Assembly: GCF_037975245.1 (NCBI RefSeq)
Contig: NC_092581.1
Span: forward strand, 15,392,303 to 15,456,302
Length of the DNA stretch: 64,000 nucleotides
DNA from: Apostichopus japonicus
Taxonomy: Eukaryota > Echinodermata > Holothuroidea > Aspidochirotida > Stichopodidae
Reading direction: 5' to 3'
The notes under the pieces were generated by a model that ran no database searches, had not been told where the DNA came from, and worked only from the letters and a program-made list of their open reading frames with translations. Shown here one piece after another: positions 1-11,135 of the stretch. The position numbers were made by a program, and so were the translations under genes. Position 1 is the stretch's first letter. Each line of letters opens with the position of its first letter.

Positions 1-90
1 GACTGGCCTATCGTAGCATTCGACAAATTCATTGGCATGAAAGAAGAAGATAACAGCAAAATTGAAAAAACGTTCCCGATTGCTTCATAG
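1..90 (+). CDS. Possible 3' terminal coding exon of an upstream gene (partial)
   Basis: The first 29 codons of the window are open in frame 1 and end with TAG at 88-90; the other two forward frames close within about 60 bases. The peptide starts DWPIVAFDKFIG and ends KTFPIAS. I do not recognise the protein, and the 5' side lies outside the window, so no splice acceptor can be checked. Thirty open codons can arise by chance, so this is only a candidate. Confidence 0.25.
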   Translation, partial: DWPIVAFDKFIGMKEEDNSKIEKTFPIAS

Positions 91-880
91 TTTACTTACA
101 CTTAACTTACAATGAGAGGAGTCTTAATTCTTTGCTTGATGAAGTTCTGTGCTCGCTTTCGTTATAATCTGGGTTTATCAATACAGGTTAGCTTACTGCA
201 TGAAAGTGCAAAGTGCATTGTGATTACCAATATTTTAGATGCAGGGTTGCATGTGCGTTCTACAATACCTACTCAACCCAAAGTGTTCAACTTCAAAACA
301 GCGAAAATGGAATTCAAATCTAAAGCAGAGGCTCTGCGTTCTCATTCTTTCAGAGTTAGTCTGAGAAGGTCAACAAACTTTTCAGCTTTCTCTTCATGTG
401 AAAATCACCAAGGTGAGGACCACGCTGGACCATCAGCAAGAAACATTTAAAATTTTATTGTAAGTGAACTCTGATCGAGTTATAGATTATACTTTGGTAT
501 TGTGATGAACACATGCATGTTATAAGAGAACATGCATTTTCTGTAGAAAGGTTAAACACGTTGGGTTAATATCTCTCCAGTTTATTGCAGTAAAAATATG
601 CACCATTGTCGAAAAAGTTGGAGTCAAACATATTTGGGGGGATATTATATTCAGCGTCCACAGAAGGAACATGCATGTTATATACAAAAATAAAGCATGA
701 CACCTTTGGACATATTTTTGTACATCAAACAATTGAGTAACAAAAAAAAAAGAGAAAAAGAAAAAGAACCTTTGAACATGATAGTAGATCATTTTTTTTT
801 CAATGAATGAAACATCGAGAAGCAATAAGAGCGACGATCGCAGTGATGGAGAAGGGTATAATATTTAAACAAGGTGACAG
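91..880. other. No recognised feature
   Basis: AT-rich sequence with short A and T runs. The one open frame longer than 100 codons (112-450, plus) has no recognisable domain. It could hold the 3' UTR of the gene ending at 90. Confidence 0.4.
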
Positions 881-884
881 CAGA

Positions 885-985
885 GTGACAAGGTGGCAGC
901 AGTGGGACAATGTGGCAGCAGTGGGACAAGGTGGCAGCAGTGGGACAATGTGGCAGCAGTGGGACAAGGTGGTAGTTGTGGGACT
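885..985. repeat. 20-bp minisatellite, about 5 copies
   Basis: The unit GTGGCAGCAGTGGGACAA plus two variable bases repeats about five times, alternating AGGTGG and ATGTGG versions, so the effective period is a 40-bp dimer. Confidence 0.85.
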
Positions 986-1348
986 TACGACGGCATCATC
1001 AACAACAAGAACAGAGATGAAGACAAGAATGGAAATGACTCAACTACGACGGCGAAAGCAACATCAACATCATCAACTAACAAAATCAACATCAACAACT
1101 AGATAGACTATGATTACGACTAACCACAAAATATAACACAACGTTAACTAGGACGATGAGAACACTACTAGCGCGACTACAACTGTTACAATTTGCAGTA
1201 ATATCCGTTACTACAGTTATCTCTGAGATGGAATATTAGCCAATTTTTCAAGTGTTTTTTTCCCCTATATCACTGGACCTCTTTCACTCGGTCACTTAGC
1301 GTTACCGAAAATACTCACCCAGTTTGAATCAAAAAGCGTTCTTGAGCG

Positions 1349-1471
1349 CCTTCGCCCCCTCGCCCCCTCGCCCCCTCGCCCCCTCGCCCCCTCGCCCCCT
1401 CGCCCCCTCGCCCCCTCGCCCCCTCGCCCCCTCGCCCCCTCGCCCCCTCGCCCCCTCGCCCCCTCGCCCCC
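1349..1471. repeat. (TCGCCCCC)n 8-bp minisatellite
   Basis: About 15 perfect copies of the octamer TCGCCCCC. The minus strand reads as a low-complexity Gly/Glu/Arg peptide, which is a by-product of the repeat and not a gene. Confidence 0.95.
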
Positions 1472-1525
1472 TGTCTTACAGTTATCATTCAAGCTGACCT
1501 TTGGAACTCAGTCAACTTAAATAAC

Positions 1526-1887
1526 CAGTGGCGTAGGAAGGTACTTTTGAGTGGGGGGGCTGAAGACTGATGGACGGTCTGGGGGAGGGGTCTAAGGGGA
1601 GGGGGTTCCCCTCCCCTTTGGAAATTTTTGCATTTCCAGGTGGCCTCAGATGCAATTTTGTGCAATGTAGCACATTTCAACACCCACTCCATTTTGTAAA
1701 CTTAATTTTGTATTTTCACCTGGCCTTAGATGCAATTTGGTGCTCCAAATGAGATTTTCTTTCTCATTTGGAAATGAAAAAGGGGTTTTCTGACTTGCGA
1801 AGTGGGGGGGCGGAATGATACTTCCGCCCCTCCACATTTTTCACTGGGGGGCTGGCGCCCCCCAGCCCCCCGGTTCCTACGCCCTTG
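1526..1887. mobile_element. hAT-like non-autonomous element (MITE), 362 bp
   Basis: The element starts CAGTGGCGTAGGAAGG; its end, read on the minus strand, starts CAAGGGCGTAGGAACC. These are imperfect terminal inverted repeats. Perfect 8-bp direct repeats TAAATAAC flank it at 1518-1525 and 1888-1895. An 8-bp target duplication with a CAG-type terminus is the hAT pattern. It has no transposase frame. Its interior GGGGGAGGGG...GGGGGTTCCCCTCCCCTTT segment recurs near 12450-12490. Confidence 0.85.
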
Positions 1888-1895
1888 TAAATAAC

Positions 1896-2632
1896 ACATG
1901 TAACGCTATAATGAGACATGTACCTTTAATATTAACGCTGCAACGATTTCTTCTTTTTCCCCCCATTTTTTTTCTATACAAAAGGTGGTCAATCAATCAG
2001 TATACTATATGGTATGTTGACCTAGAATTTGCGTGGGGACCGGTCATTTGACCTGTCATAATGAAATTTATTCTTCAGCAGGCTCGTCTTTTATCTAACA
2101 TCGTGAACTGTAAACATCGCAACTCAAACAGTAAATTTAGTTCGGTATCATAGTTTTGATATTGAACCGTTGTGTACACAATCCCAAGATATAATAGTCT
2201 AACATGTATATGATTGCGATAGCTGCATACCGACTCCCATAGTGAGTATATATGCAAGTAGTTTTGGGCTTACGTGCCACATATCACGGACGCTGATATA
2301 TGGGAAAGACTATATAAGACTATACAACAATTCAACCGCGACCGCAGAAGAAATTAATACATTTATAATTTCTGTTTTCTTTTTTTGGTAAGTATTTTAC
2401 TATTCTTAGAAACTGTAATGGGCCCAATGAGTGGTTCAAGCTGTTTGATTTTCGTGTTCAGGCTATCTTGGGATGAAGGAGAGGGGTATAAGAGGAATTT
2501 TTGTTTGTGTAATGAGGGATCTATAGATGCAAAGTGGTGCAATCATTTCCATAATTTCAACTATACATTTGTGTAATACACATTTGGGTGCGTGTGTTTT
2601 ATAATATGAGCCATTTGAGAGGAAGCCTGAAT
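1896..2632. other. No recognised feature
   Basis: Unique-looking AT-rich DNA between two MITEs. No convincing coding frame, RNA gene or repeat. Confidence 0.4.
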
Positions 2633-2998
2633 CAGGGGCGTCGGAAGCTATTTGGGATTGGTACGGCAGATCAGAGTGTGGCCATCTATCATAATTATCG
2701 GGGGGACGTTTGGTAGGTCAAACTACGCTACGCGACACCATGGTTGGCGCGTAGCGTAATGGAGAAAAATTGAAAAATGTCTCCCAGATTGCAGGAAATG
2801 GCACTTCCCGAGCTTAAAAACAAGACCCCTGCCACCCGATTAATCTTCTGAAACACATTTTGAAGTATGTTTCATTTTGGTTCTTTATTTTTGCCATTTT
2901 TTTTTCTTAGTCCTACTTTTTTTTTTTTTTTTTTTTTTGGCGCCGTGAATATTGGTCCGGCGTTCGCCGGACCTGCCGTACCGGCTCCGACGCCCCTG
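2633..2998. mobile_element. MITE with CAGGGGCGTCGGA termini, 366 bp
   Basis: The left end starts CAGGGGCGTCGGAAGC. The right end read on the minus strand starts CAGGGGCGTCGGAGCC, so the first 13 bases match; GGTACGGCAG occurs inside both ends. Flanking direct repeats are TGAAT (5 bp: 2628-2632 and 2999-3003). The interior has GGAAATGGCACTTCCC, which also occurs in the element at 14657-14950, so the two are related. A poly-T run sits near the right end. No coding capacity. Confidence 0.75.
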
Positions 2999-3253
2999 TG
3001 AATAAAAATTTGAAGGAGGGGACAGGCATCGGCAGTAATTCCATCACTCAGAAATTGAATAGTTTCAATTTTTAACTGCAAGTAAAAATAGAAAGTTCAT
3101 GAATAGTCGAGTATATAGCTTAAAGCAGATGTAACAAAGGTGAGATCCTACTCTTCCCCTCATTTCGCCTCCCGCACCCAGTAACACCGTTAAATAAGTT
3201 CTTTGAATTTACAGTGATTCTCCGTGTAGAAAGTATATAACCAACACTTGAAG

Positions 3254-3382
3254 ATGCCGGGCACTCTGAGCACTTTATCGGATGATTATGGGTACGTCAT
3301 TCTGGTTGGCGCCGGAAGCTTCTTTGTCAATATGTGGCTGTCCCGAAATGTGACGAAGGCGCGGAAAGAATTCAACGTTGAG
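3254..3382 (+). CDS. MGST3: MGST3 exon 1 coding part (aa 1-43)
   Basis: Starts AAG-ATG at 3254 and ends NVE before donor GTATGA, phase 0. It encodes the short N-terminus, the first membrane segment and the KAR basic loop. Confidence 0.93.
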
Positions 3383-6063
3383 GTATGAACAAAATAACAA
3401 ATGAGTCGATGACTTATCTAGCGTAAACCATCTCTGTTTAGATATTAGTAACTTAATTGTATTTCTTTTAGTTATCCTGAAATTCATGACATGTGCAAGG
3501 TTCATTTCTTAGAAAGACTAAGCCAGTCGAAAAGTTGCTGTTTGCATATGATATCCAGCGGTGTCTATCCGATGGTTGGGGGGGGGGGGGTCTGAGACGG
3601 GCAGACTTATCAATGTAACTTGACATAGGCCACGTGATGTGTATGACTTTTGAACTCAAAGATGTTCGAAATGTTTGAGTCCATCCAGGTTGTTTTAATA
3701 CCAATTTAACAATTTAACATGTGCTGCTTTAGATAACTTGAAACAGGCCATTCGAATGAACGTATGTATAGTGTTTTGCTTTTATAGCAATAGTTTGAAG
3801 AGATTGGGTTGGGGTAGCATCGTACTTTGGCCCCCTATATTAAAAGTTGCGGGGTCACCGGACCCTCTGCCCCATAGGACCGACTAATAATATGAAAAAC
3901 ATTAATTACATTTATTGAGTCATTAATTACTCGCTCACTCTCATACTCGCTCATTAAGAGTAAATTACAGTCAAACTGCAAATGGCGTTTTTTTTCTAGC
4001 ACACTCACCTATAATTTTCCCACTTTTGCTAGAAATTGCTGACCTTTTGGGAAAATTACCTTCCTGCAGGTTCTGGATCTTCAAATAATTTCCAAAGAAC
4101 GAGGAGTGTTAAATTAGACAATTTATTGTTCTAGCATATATTTATTTATCAAACAATTCGAAGGGTCAGAAGAACCCGGGTACAGAAAAGTAGTTATTTT
4201 CAAACCTTAAAACAAAACAAAAATAACTTGATACAGAAACATTTGCACGAAAGTAATCAGGGGAGACAAATAGACAGGAACGATCGAGTTCGCGGAACGG
4301 AAGAGAGGGAGGATATGGAGGAAGGAGAGAGGTGGAGATGGGGGGGGGGGGTAGGGAGGAAGGAGAGAGAGAGGTGGAGATAGGGGGAAGGAGGAAGGAG
4401 AGAGATGGAGATGGGGGTAGGGAGGAAGGAAAGTGAGAGGGAGAGGGGTGGCCATAGAAGCATATATCGATAAGATGTAGCTTTCATTACATCCTTTTGG
4501 AATACTTTTTGCTCGCTCGGCGTGCCGAAGAAAATGATGGAGAATCCAACCTCATTGTTTATATACATATACACATATATACATCATGAACATGTATCCA
4601 ACTATGTTGCATGTCATAGTCTTTTGTTTTCTATATTGTTCTATTTGTTAGTATCCGGCGTTGTACTCTGATGACAGTAACGAATTTAACTGCGTACAAA
4701 GAGCACATCAAAACTTGTAAGTTTTAATGTAATATTCTTAAATAAATGAGAACTTTATTTGACAATTTAATTTACTTAATTTTGAAAATCATGTGAAACT
4801 GTTCTGAACTAACCATAAAATGAGTACTGATTTTAGTCGCCGTATCATCTCTTGTTTACCGTGTTTGGGTTCTTGAGGATCAAGGAAGAGAATGAATAGG
4901 GAATGGTGTGTGGAGGGGGAGGGGGTGGGGGGGGGGCTATAATCCTTAATTTCCGTATCACATTTATTGTCTTGCATTGTAATAGAAAATGTTGCTTCCG
5001 AAGCAGTCAGAGAACAAAAGTAAAAGTTGTGTGGAAATAATTTCTTTCTAACAGCCTGGAAATGTATCCGGTGTTTCTGTCACAACTCTTTATCGGTGGA
5101 ACAAATTTTCCGGTAAGTTGAAGATAAATATCGTCACCATCACTCAGGTACTAGCATTCCTTATAGGTTACCTGTAAATGTAATTCTGTAATGACATCCA
5201 AACCTGTAGTGCGAGTACAACAGCATGAGTACGGGTACCAAGTAGGCTACAAGTCCCTTTGTTATGATTACCTCTTTGAGTACAATCCTCATGAACAATA
5301 GCTAGTGCATAACCTTGCACTAGTGTACACGATTTTCAAAATACCCGAGTACGCATACCGGAGTACGCATACGAGTACGCATATGAGTACAAATCAATGG
5401 GAGCGAGTACATCGATTATACAGGTAGACGTATGAGTACCAGTATGGTCTCACTACAAATCTAACGTCGTCGAATAATTAACATTACTTTCCTTTACCTT
5501 CAGCGTCTTGCATCAGGGTTTGGTATAATCTACCTCGCTGGTCGAGTTGCGTATGCGAAAGGATACTACACGGGAGGTTAGTGTACCTTATCTGTAATTT
5601 AGAGAAACATTCCGGAGATTTTACAAAACAAGAAACACTAAAGTGGGGGTGTGTCCTTGTTTTGATTAATTGCAGCAATCTGAATCTGAGTTATATACTC
5701 TGTAAAGGTTTTGGTAAATTTGCAGACTATAACCACAAAAGACTGATTTAAATCGTATCAACATTTATACTTTGCACGATACCTGATAGTGAGTGCGCAT
5801 GCGCAATCTGGGTAGGAGGGGAATACTCTCCAGGTTATACCTGATCATTTATACAAAACCCACGTCGTTATTTTACTCCTATGTCATGAATATTCATCGC
5901 TTTCTTATACATCATCTTTACAGAGCCAAAGAATCGCTCTCGAGGTCGTTTCATGGTGGTTGGTTTACTTGGACTGCTGGGTCTGAACATTGCAACCGGT
6001 TTGCGCCAACTTGGTTTCTTTGCTACTTGTCCGGCCCGTGAGTGGGGCTTCCGCAACTGTTAA
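3254..6063 (+). CDS. MGST3: Microsomal glutathione S-transferase 3
   Basis: MAPEG-family integral membrane enzyme of ER or nuclear envelope. Human MGST3 has glutathione-dependent peroxidase activity and can conjugate LTA4 to glutathione. Five exons join in phase: 3254-3382, 4652-4716, 5055-5112, 5504-5576, 5924-6063. The product is 154 aa (human 152). Seen: start MPGTLSTLSDDYGYV, the conserved FNC-QRAHQN block at residues 55-64, the YYTGEP-RSRG block at about 105-116, and four hydrophobic segments at about 13-30, 67-82, 86-103 and 118-135. Every junction has GT-AG borders. An AG acceptor at 3213-3214 suggests a 5' UTR exon part starting at 3215. AATAAA signals at 6946 and 6974 could end the transcript. 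No key residue looks lost. Confidence 0.95.
4652..4716 (+). CDS. MGST3: MGST3 exon 2 (aa 44-65, split codon)
   Basis: Acceptor TTTGTTAG, donor GTAAGT. Encodes YPALYSDD and the family signature FNC-QRAHQN; two bases of codon 65 end the exon. Confidence 0.93.
5055..5112 (+). CDS. MGST3: MGST3 exon 3 (aa 65-84)
   Basis: Acceptor CTAACAG, donor GTAAGT. Encodes LEMYPVFLSQLFIGGTNFP, the second membrane segment. Confidence 0.93.
5205..5457. mobile_element. MITE-like element with GAGTAC arrays in MGST3 intron 3
   Basis: Ends are TGTAGTGCGAGTAC on the left and, on the minus strand, TGTAGTGAGACCATAC on the right: a 10-bp terminal repeat with one mismatch. The interior is a loose array of GAGTAC, often as GAGTACGCAT, with GTACTC-type inversions. 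No clean target duplication is visible. The element starts 92 nt after the exon 3 donor. Confidence 0.55.
5504..5576 (+). CDS. MGST3: MGST3 exon 4 (aa 85-109, split codon)
   Basis: Acceptor CTTCAG, donor GTTAGT. Encodes RLASGFGIIYLAGRVAYAKG followed by YYTG, matching the conserved RIASG...GRVLYAYGYYTGE region. Confidence 0.93.
5924..6063 (+). CDS. MGST3: MGST3 exon 5 (aa 109-154 and stop)
   Basis: Acceptor TTTACAG. Encodes EPKNRSRG, the last membrane segment and a short tail ending FRNC before TAA at 6061-6063. Confidence 0.93.
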
Positions 6064-7100
6064 TTCGTTCAGACAAATGATTGGCTCCAGGGTTATGGGC
6101 CGTGAGCCAGGTTGCGCCCAGCAGACAATATGTAACCGGGTCAACGTTTGAAGTATTCATTTCCATTTAGTAAGAAACTGAAAACACATCATTCTTTATC
6201 CAGTATCCTCTGCCTGGTTCCGTAATTGCTCCTTGGTCACGGGCTGTTCCCCCATCGACCCCCTCCCCCTCTTTCGTCTCACTCGACCTAGGACAGCAAG
6301 TTTCGTTGGTTTGTAGAAAAATTTAGACAGGATATGATAACAAAGTACCATAACAATTCCGTTAAGCTAAACTAAAGATGTCAAATTTCATTTTATATAA
6401 GGAAAAAAAATGAAATTCTCAAACTTGCATATGTATTTTCCTTTCATATATTTATGATCTTGTATGGACATCAAAATCGATATTCTGAATCCTTAGTCTA
6501 ACTTCCTTTTTTACGTGGCATTGGCATGTTAATGTTAACTGATGTTTTCCTTAACTTTGTGACACAGATGGCATTCCACAAGTAGTCACAACGCATTTAA
6601 ACGTCAATAGTTCCCTTACTTTCTGTTATTGCTATACATGAGTATCCCGGCTATAAATGATATTAGCTGGATTCGGAGTAGTATTGTGCGTTTCTTACAA
6701 TTGCGGGGTGTGAGAAAAGGGGGGGGGTATTGGGAAAGTGTGCGGTGGGAGGGTGGGGGAACAGTCCTGTTAGAGCTGTGTCTATATGCAGGACTCTCGG
6801 TTCATCCAGGATGGTAAGGAGTATACAACAGTCTACATAACGGTTTATTTATACGGCTTCGGTTAGTACAGCCTGTAGAACACCTTCATGCAGTGAACTT
6901 CGGCATCATGCGTGTTGTGATAAGAACTAAATATAGTTTGCTTAAAATAAACATTAGGTAATTATCTTGTTTGAATAAAGTCGACATGTCTATAGGACGA
7001 GGCCTTGGAGGAAACATGACCCAGAGGCGATTTGTGTGTGGGCGCAATGAGTCAATGATGTGTTGTAAATATGACGGTAAAATGAAATTGGTTTATATTA
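6064..7100 (+). other. MGST3 3' UTR and flank
   Basis: No coding signal. Candidate polyadenylation signals AATAAA lie at 6946-6951 and 6974-6979. A G-rich stretch lies near 6718-6760. The transcript end is inferred. Confidence 0.45.
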
Positions 7101-7196
7101 TTTCAAAGACAATTTGTTATTATTTTAGTTCTTGTTATGGATAATATGCCTGACCTAATTTTAAAAGTAATACACAAAACGTTAAGTACTCCACTC

Positions 7197-7642
7197 GCAC
7201 TCTCGTCCAGCTCCCTCGTCCACTCGATCCCTCGTCCACTCGATCCCTCGTCCATTCGCTCCCTCGTCCACTCGATCCCTCGTCCACTCGATCCCTCATT
7301 CACTCGCTCCCTCGTCCACTCGATCCCTCGTCCACTCGATCCCTCGTCCACTCGATCCCTCGTCCATTCGCTCCCTCGTCCACTCGATCCCTCGTCCACT
7401 CGATCCCTCGTTCACTCGCTCCCTCGTCCACTCGATCCCTCGTCCACTATAGCTCCCTCGTCCACTCGATCCCTCGTCCACTAGACTCGCTCCCTCGTCC
7501 AATCGCTCACTCGATCCCTCGTCCATTCGCTCCCTCGTCCACTCGATCCCTCGTCCACTCGATCCCTCGTTCACTCGATCCCTCGTCCACTCGCTCCCTC
7601 GCCCACTCGCTCCCTCGTCCACTCGATCCCTCGTCCACTCGA
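7197..7642. repeat. 16-bp minisatellite, about 28 copies
   Basis: Unit CCCTCGTCCACTCGAT with CCATTCGCT and TTCACTCGCT variants. Open frames across it on both strands are repeat artefacts. Confidence 0.95.
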
Positions 7643-7667
7643 GGAGCGGAGGAGCGGACGAGCGTTA

Positions 7668-7817
7668 TATCTTAACAGCTGCCGTGGCGCAGCGGTAAGT
7701 GCTCTGTACCTGAAGAGCAAGACGTATTTTGGCTCCAAGGTTCGAACCCCAGTGAAGGCAGTTTGCTTTTACCGCTCTGATACGGTCTCTTGCTTCCATT
7801 AGGAACTTTAAATATCT
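7668..7817 (+). mobile_element. Short tRNA-derived SINE candidate
   Basis: From about 7679 the sequence has a tRNA-like pol III promoter: an A-box match TGGCGCAGCGG and a B-box match GGTTCGAACCC about 55 nt further on. The cloverleaf is poor: acceptor and T stems have mismatches, so an intact tRNA is unlikely. Imperfect flanks TATATCTT and AATATCTC, and GAGCGGACGA motifs on both sides, suggest insertion into an older GAGCGGAC repeat. Confidence 0.5.
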
Positions 7818-8039
7818 CTTGCTTCGAGCGGACGAGCGGACGAGAGTTGCGGAGTTGCCTAATGAAGCCGAGAGTTTCTACCAGGCGTTATTTTTTCATG
7901 TCTAGTATTTAATGATTTTCATGATTTAGATTTTCCTTCTCTTTCATTTTCATTTCATTTCACTTTCATTTACATTGCCTTTCATTTTCATCACATTTCA
8001 CTTTTATTTGCATTGTCTTTTCATTGTCATTTTTACGAG

Positions 8040-8540
8040 GTTAAATTAATGGCGAAATCATTTTTCTTATTTCCTTGTTTATTGCAGTACTATTTCTGAA
8101 TTGAAATAATAAGGGCGCTGCCGGAATACGCCTGCCAGAGCCTTATATTTATACGGCTCTGACGCCTTCCTGCTGGCTTAGTATAGAACCAATTTGAGTG
8201 TCATGAAATGTCATGAAAACGAACGAATAATGTTCCTTACATCCATTTATGACGGTCATTTGATGGCACAACACATTTTACGGGGTGAAATTAAGCAATT
8301 AATGGGATCATTTATTTTTCTTATTTCCTTGCTTAGTGAGGTACTTTTGCATTGATTCGATGTGGGCGCAGCCGGAATACGCCTGCCTGCCGTCTAATAG
8401 AACCGCTTCGATTGTCATGAAATGTCATGAAAACGAAAGAATAATGTTCGTTACATTAATTTATAATTTATTATAATTTATGATGGTGATTTGATGGTTC
8501 AAAAAGTTTTACTGGGTTAAATTAAACAATTTATGGGCTG
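8040..8540. repeat. Diverged tandem duplication, about 240-bp period
   Basis: Blocks with TGTCATGAAATGTCATGA, then AAACGAA-GAATAATGTT, then a TTAAATTAA-like stretch, occur near 8200 and 8415, with a related start near 8040. Two full copies and a partial one. No coding signal. Confidence 0.65.
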
Positions 8541-8679
8541 TCTTTATAATAATCTCAATTTAACATAATTGGACTATATATGTAAATATTTTTCCCTTTT
8601 TCTCAGGCTCAAACTGTCGAGTGTCGTGATGAAAACAAAATCACCGTTCGACGCTATACGCTAAACGCGCAGAATGTCA

Positions 8680-8753
8680 TACAGAATTTTTACATAAATC
8701 GAATGTGCGGCTGAGTTTATATCTGCATTTTGCCCAATAGAATATCCTTCGAA

Positions 8754-8828
<75 letters not shown>

Positions 8829-9235
8829 TAATACTACACTTCCTATATACCCTCATGTAATGATTGGAGTGGTCCCGTACCCACACAAGGATATATTACA
8901 TAATAAAATACCCCTTCCTCAAAAGTAAAGTACCACTAACTTCAAAATTTTAACAGTTTTTCACATAAATCGAACGTGCGGCTGAGTTTATATCTGCATT
9001 TTGCGTAATAGAATATCCTTCGAATTAATATGTGGTGTAACACTACACTTCCTATATACCCTCATGTAATGATTGGGGTCGTCCCGTACCCACACAAGGA
9101 AATATTACGTAATAAATACCCCTTCCTCAAAAGTAAAGTACCACTAAATTCAAAATTGTAAATGTTTTTCACATATATCGAATGTGCGGCTGAGTTTATA
9201 TCTGCATTTTGCCTCATAGACTATCCTTCGAATAT
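8680..9235. repeat. Tandem repeat, about 210-bp unit, 2.3 copies, first copy expanded by (AT)n
   Basis: The block CGGCTGAGTTTATATCTGCA...CTTCGAATTAATAT, followed by TACACTTCCTATATACCCTC and CCCCTTCCTCAAAAGTAAAG, appears at about 8700, 8978 and 9186. The first copy holds a pure (AT)n tract at 8757-8825. Confidence 0.85.
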
Positions 9236-9289
9236 TGTGTAGGACTAACCTCCCCCAATACCTTCATATTAAAGATTAGAGCCAAGTTG

Positions 9290-9570
9290 TCAATGTGACA
9301 TTTGAAGAAAATCGTTAGATTGCTCAGTTGGAATGAAGAGAATAATTGAACATTTTGCAAAAAAATGTTGAGTTGACGAGTTATAATACGATTAATTGTC
9401 AATTAAACATTTTGCAGAAAATGGTTCAATTGCTGAGATGGAATGAAGTGAACAATTTAACATTTTGCAGAAAAATGTTGAATTGACCAGATATGATAAG
9501 TTGTAAATTAAACATTTTGCAGAAAATTGTTCAATTGCTCAGTTAAAGCAACTGAGCAATCCAACATTTT
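9290..9570. repeat. AACATTTTGCAGAAAAATGTT-type tandem repeat
   Basis: Four or more copies of a short imperfect palindrome (AACATTTT and AAAATGTT arms) spaced about 60 bp apart, with CAATTGCTCAGTT between pairs. The effective unit is a dimer of about 125 bp. Confidence 0.7.
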
Positions 9571-10030
9571 TCTGACTTTTGATAAGATATTTATCTTGTT
9601 ATCTATACAATTTACCTAAAAATGTCAACTATATGGGGCAAAGTCTTTCTTATGTTGATGGCATTTTAAGCTTCCGTACTTGAGTGTCTAATCACGTTTA
9701 GTTGGTAACAAGGATTTATGGCATATTAGTCTTTTGCAGGTGACATATGCAACATTTGAAGTCATAAAGTGAAACGATTGACATTTTCTCAAATGTAATT
9801 CAACAGTACGGACATACCCTTACCGTGTAATCGTGCAGACAATTATGTTCATTAAACAGCACCGTAAGCTCGCAGTTGTCGAAAATAAGGCGAAAATACA
9901 CGTTAAGCACCGTTGGTGCTGAACGTGTATAGCAACTTCAATTTGTCTACTTACGTTACAAAACGAATGAGCAGCTGAAGGTGCGGCTCACAATGTGCGA
10001 CTCTGGTCCCACTCCGTCCACGTTCGTACG
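9571..10030. other. No recognised feature
   Basis: Unique-looking AT-rich DNA between repeats. No convincing coding frame. Confidence 0.4.
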
Positions 10031-10333
10031 TTAAAGGGTGTGAAGACTCGCGCAAAAAGAAACGTCTAATGCCGGTAATCTGACCTAGTTTCGAATGAGG
10101 TGTAACAGAAGTGTTAAACACCACCATCGATCCCAAAATTCACGCACACAGCTTGCTACCTTCGATACAGCGATGGATATCTCAGGTCCAGCTAAATATA
10201 ACAATTAAGGTATCACGTTTCATTACTGTCTGCATTTTGTAGCGACTAGCAGAAATCTTCACTTGACAGCAACGGAAAGTTAACTTTTTCAGAGCGCGGC
10301 ACGAGATTTGGGGCGAGTCTTCAATGCCTTTAA
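10031..10333. mobile_element. TTAA-flanked MITE, copy 1 (303 bp with flanks)
   Basis: Bounded by TTAA at 10031-10034 and 10330-10333. Inverted termini read AGGGTGTGAAGACTCGC on the left and, on the minus strand, AGGCATTGAAGACTCGCC on the right. A TTAA target site fits piggyBac-type transposition. It is non-coding. A second copy lies inverted at 10775-11135. Confidence 0.8.
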
Positions 10334-10774
10334 TGTTAATCATCAGTTGTCAAATGGTACTTGGTAGCAACATTACCATACGTCTTTGACAAGTACACTC
10401 CCATCATAAAATATATTTTATCTGACAGCTTTCACTAACAAAAGTTGAAATCACCAAGTTGACAAATTGTACAGTATTGTGTCACTGACTTGTGTAACAG
10501 AGCCATGTAGCTAAATCAACCCAGCTGGTAAACTGACTGTAATGTAAGTCAACTTCCTTGTAAGCTTAGTTCAGTTGTTGAAGTCTACGAGCGGACGGGA
10601 CTTTTCCGAATACAGCACATGCCATGTAGCGAGGATTAATAAATCACTCCCCCTTTAATTTAATTATAAGTTGTAGAGAACTGATCATGCATAGGGCATC
10701 ATCGATTTTCCTTCAAAATATATTTATGGAAAGATATGAGTAATCAGCAAATGTACGATAAGTATGATCTCTAA

Positions 10775-11135
10775 TTAAAGGCATTGAAGACTCGCCCCAA
10801 ACCGCGTGCGGCCACCTGAAAAAGTTAACTTTCTGTTGCTTGCAAGTGACGTTTTGTTCGTGTCGCTACAAAATGCAGACAGTAATGAAACGTGATACCT
10901 TGTTATCTTTAGCTGGACCTGAGATGTCCATTGCTGTATCGTTTGTACACTGTGCTGTGAGTATTGACCGCAGCTGTATGTACTGACTGTACACTAGTGT
11001 CTAATTACCGACGGTAGCAAGTTGTGTGTGTATTTTGCTGGGATCGATGGTGTACTTCTGTTACACCTCATTGGAAACTACGTCAGATTACCGGCATTAG
11101 ATGTTTCTTTTTGCGCGAGTCTTCACACTCTTTAA
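10775..11135. mobile_element. TTAA-flanked MITE, copy 2, inverted relative to copy 1
   Basis: Starts TTAAAGGCATTGAAGACTCG and ends with the complement of TTAAAGAGTGTGAAGACTCG. Its interior is the reverse complement of the 10031-10333 copy, including the AGCTGGACCTGAGAT and GATTACCGGCATTAG blocks. It is about 58 bp longer because of an insertion near 10960-11030. Confidence 0.8.

Noticed and set aside
3275-3704. Minus-strand open frames over MGST3 exon 1
   Set aside because: They overlap a well-supported coding exon in the other strand and show no homology.
7103-7622. Open frames on both strands across the CCCTCGTCCACTCGAT array
   Set aside because: The 16-bp unit lacks stops in several frames. 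The peptides are low-complexity with no known domain.
7679-7761. Functional tRNA gene
   Set aside because: A and B boxes are present, but acceptor and T stems mismatch and no clean anticodon arm can be drawn.
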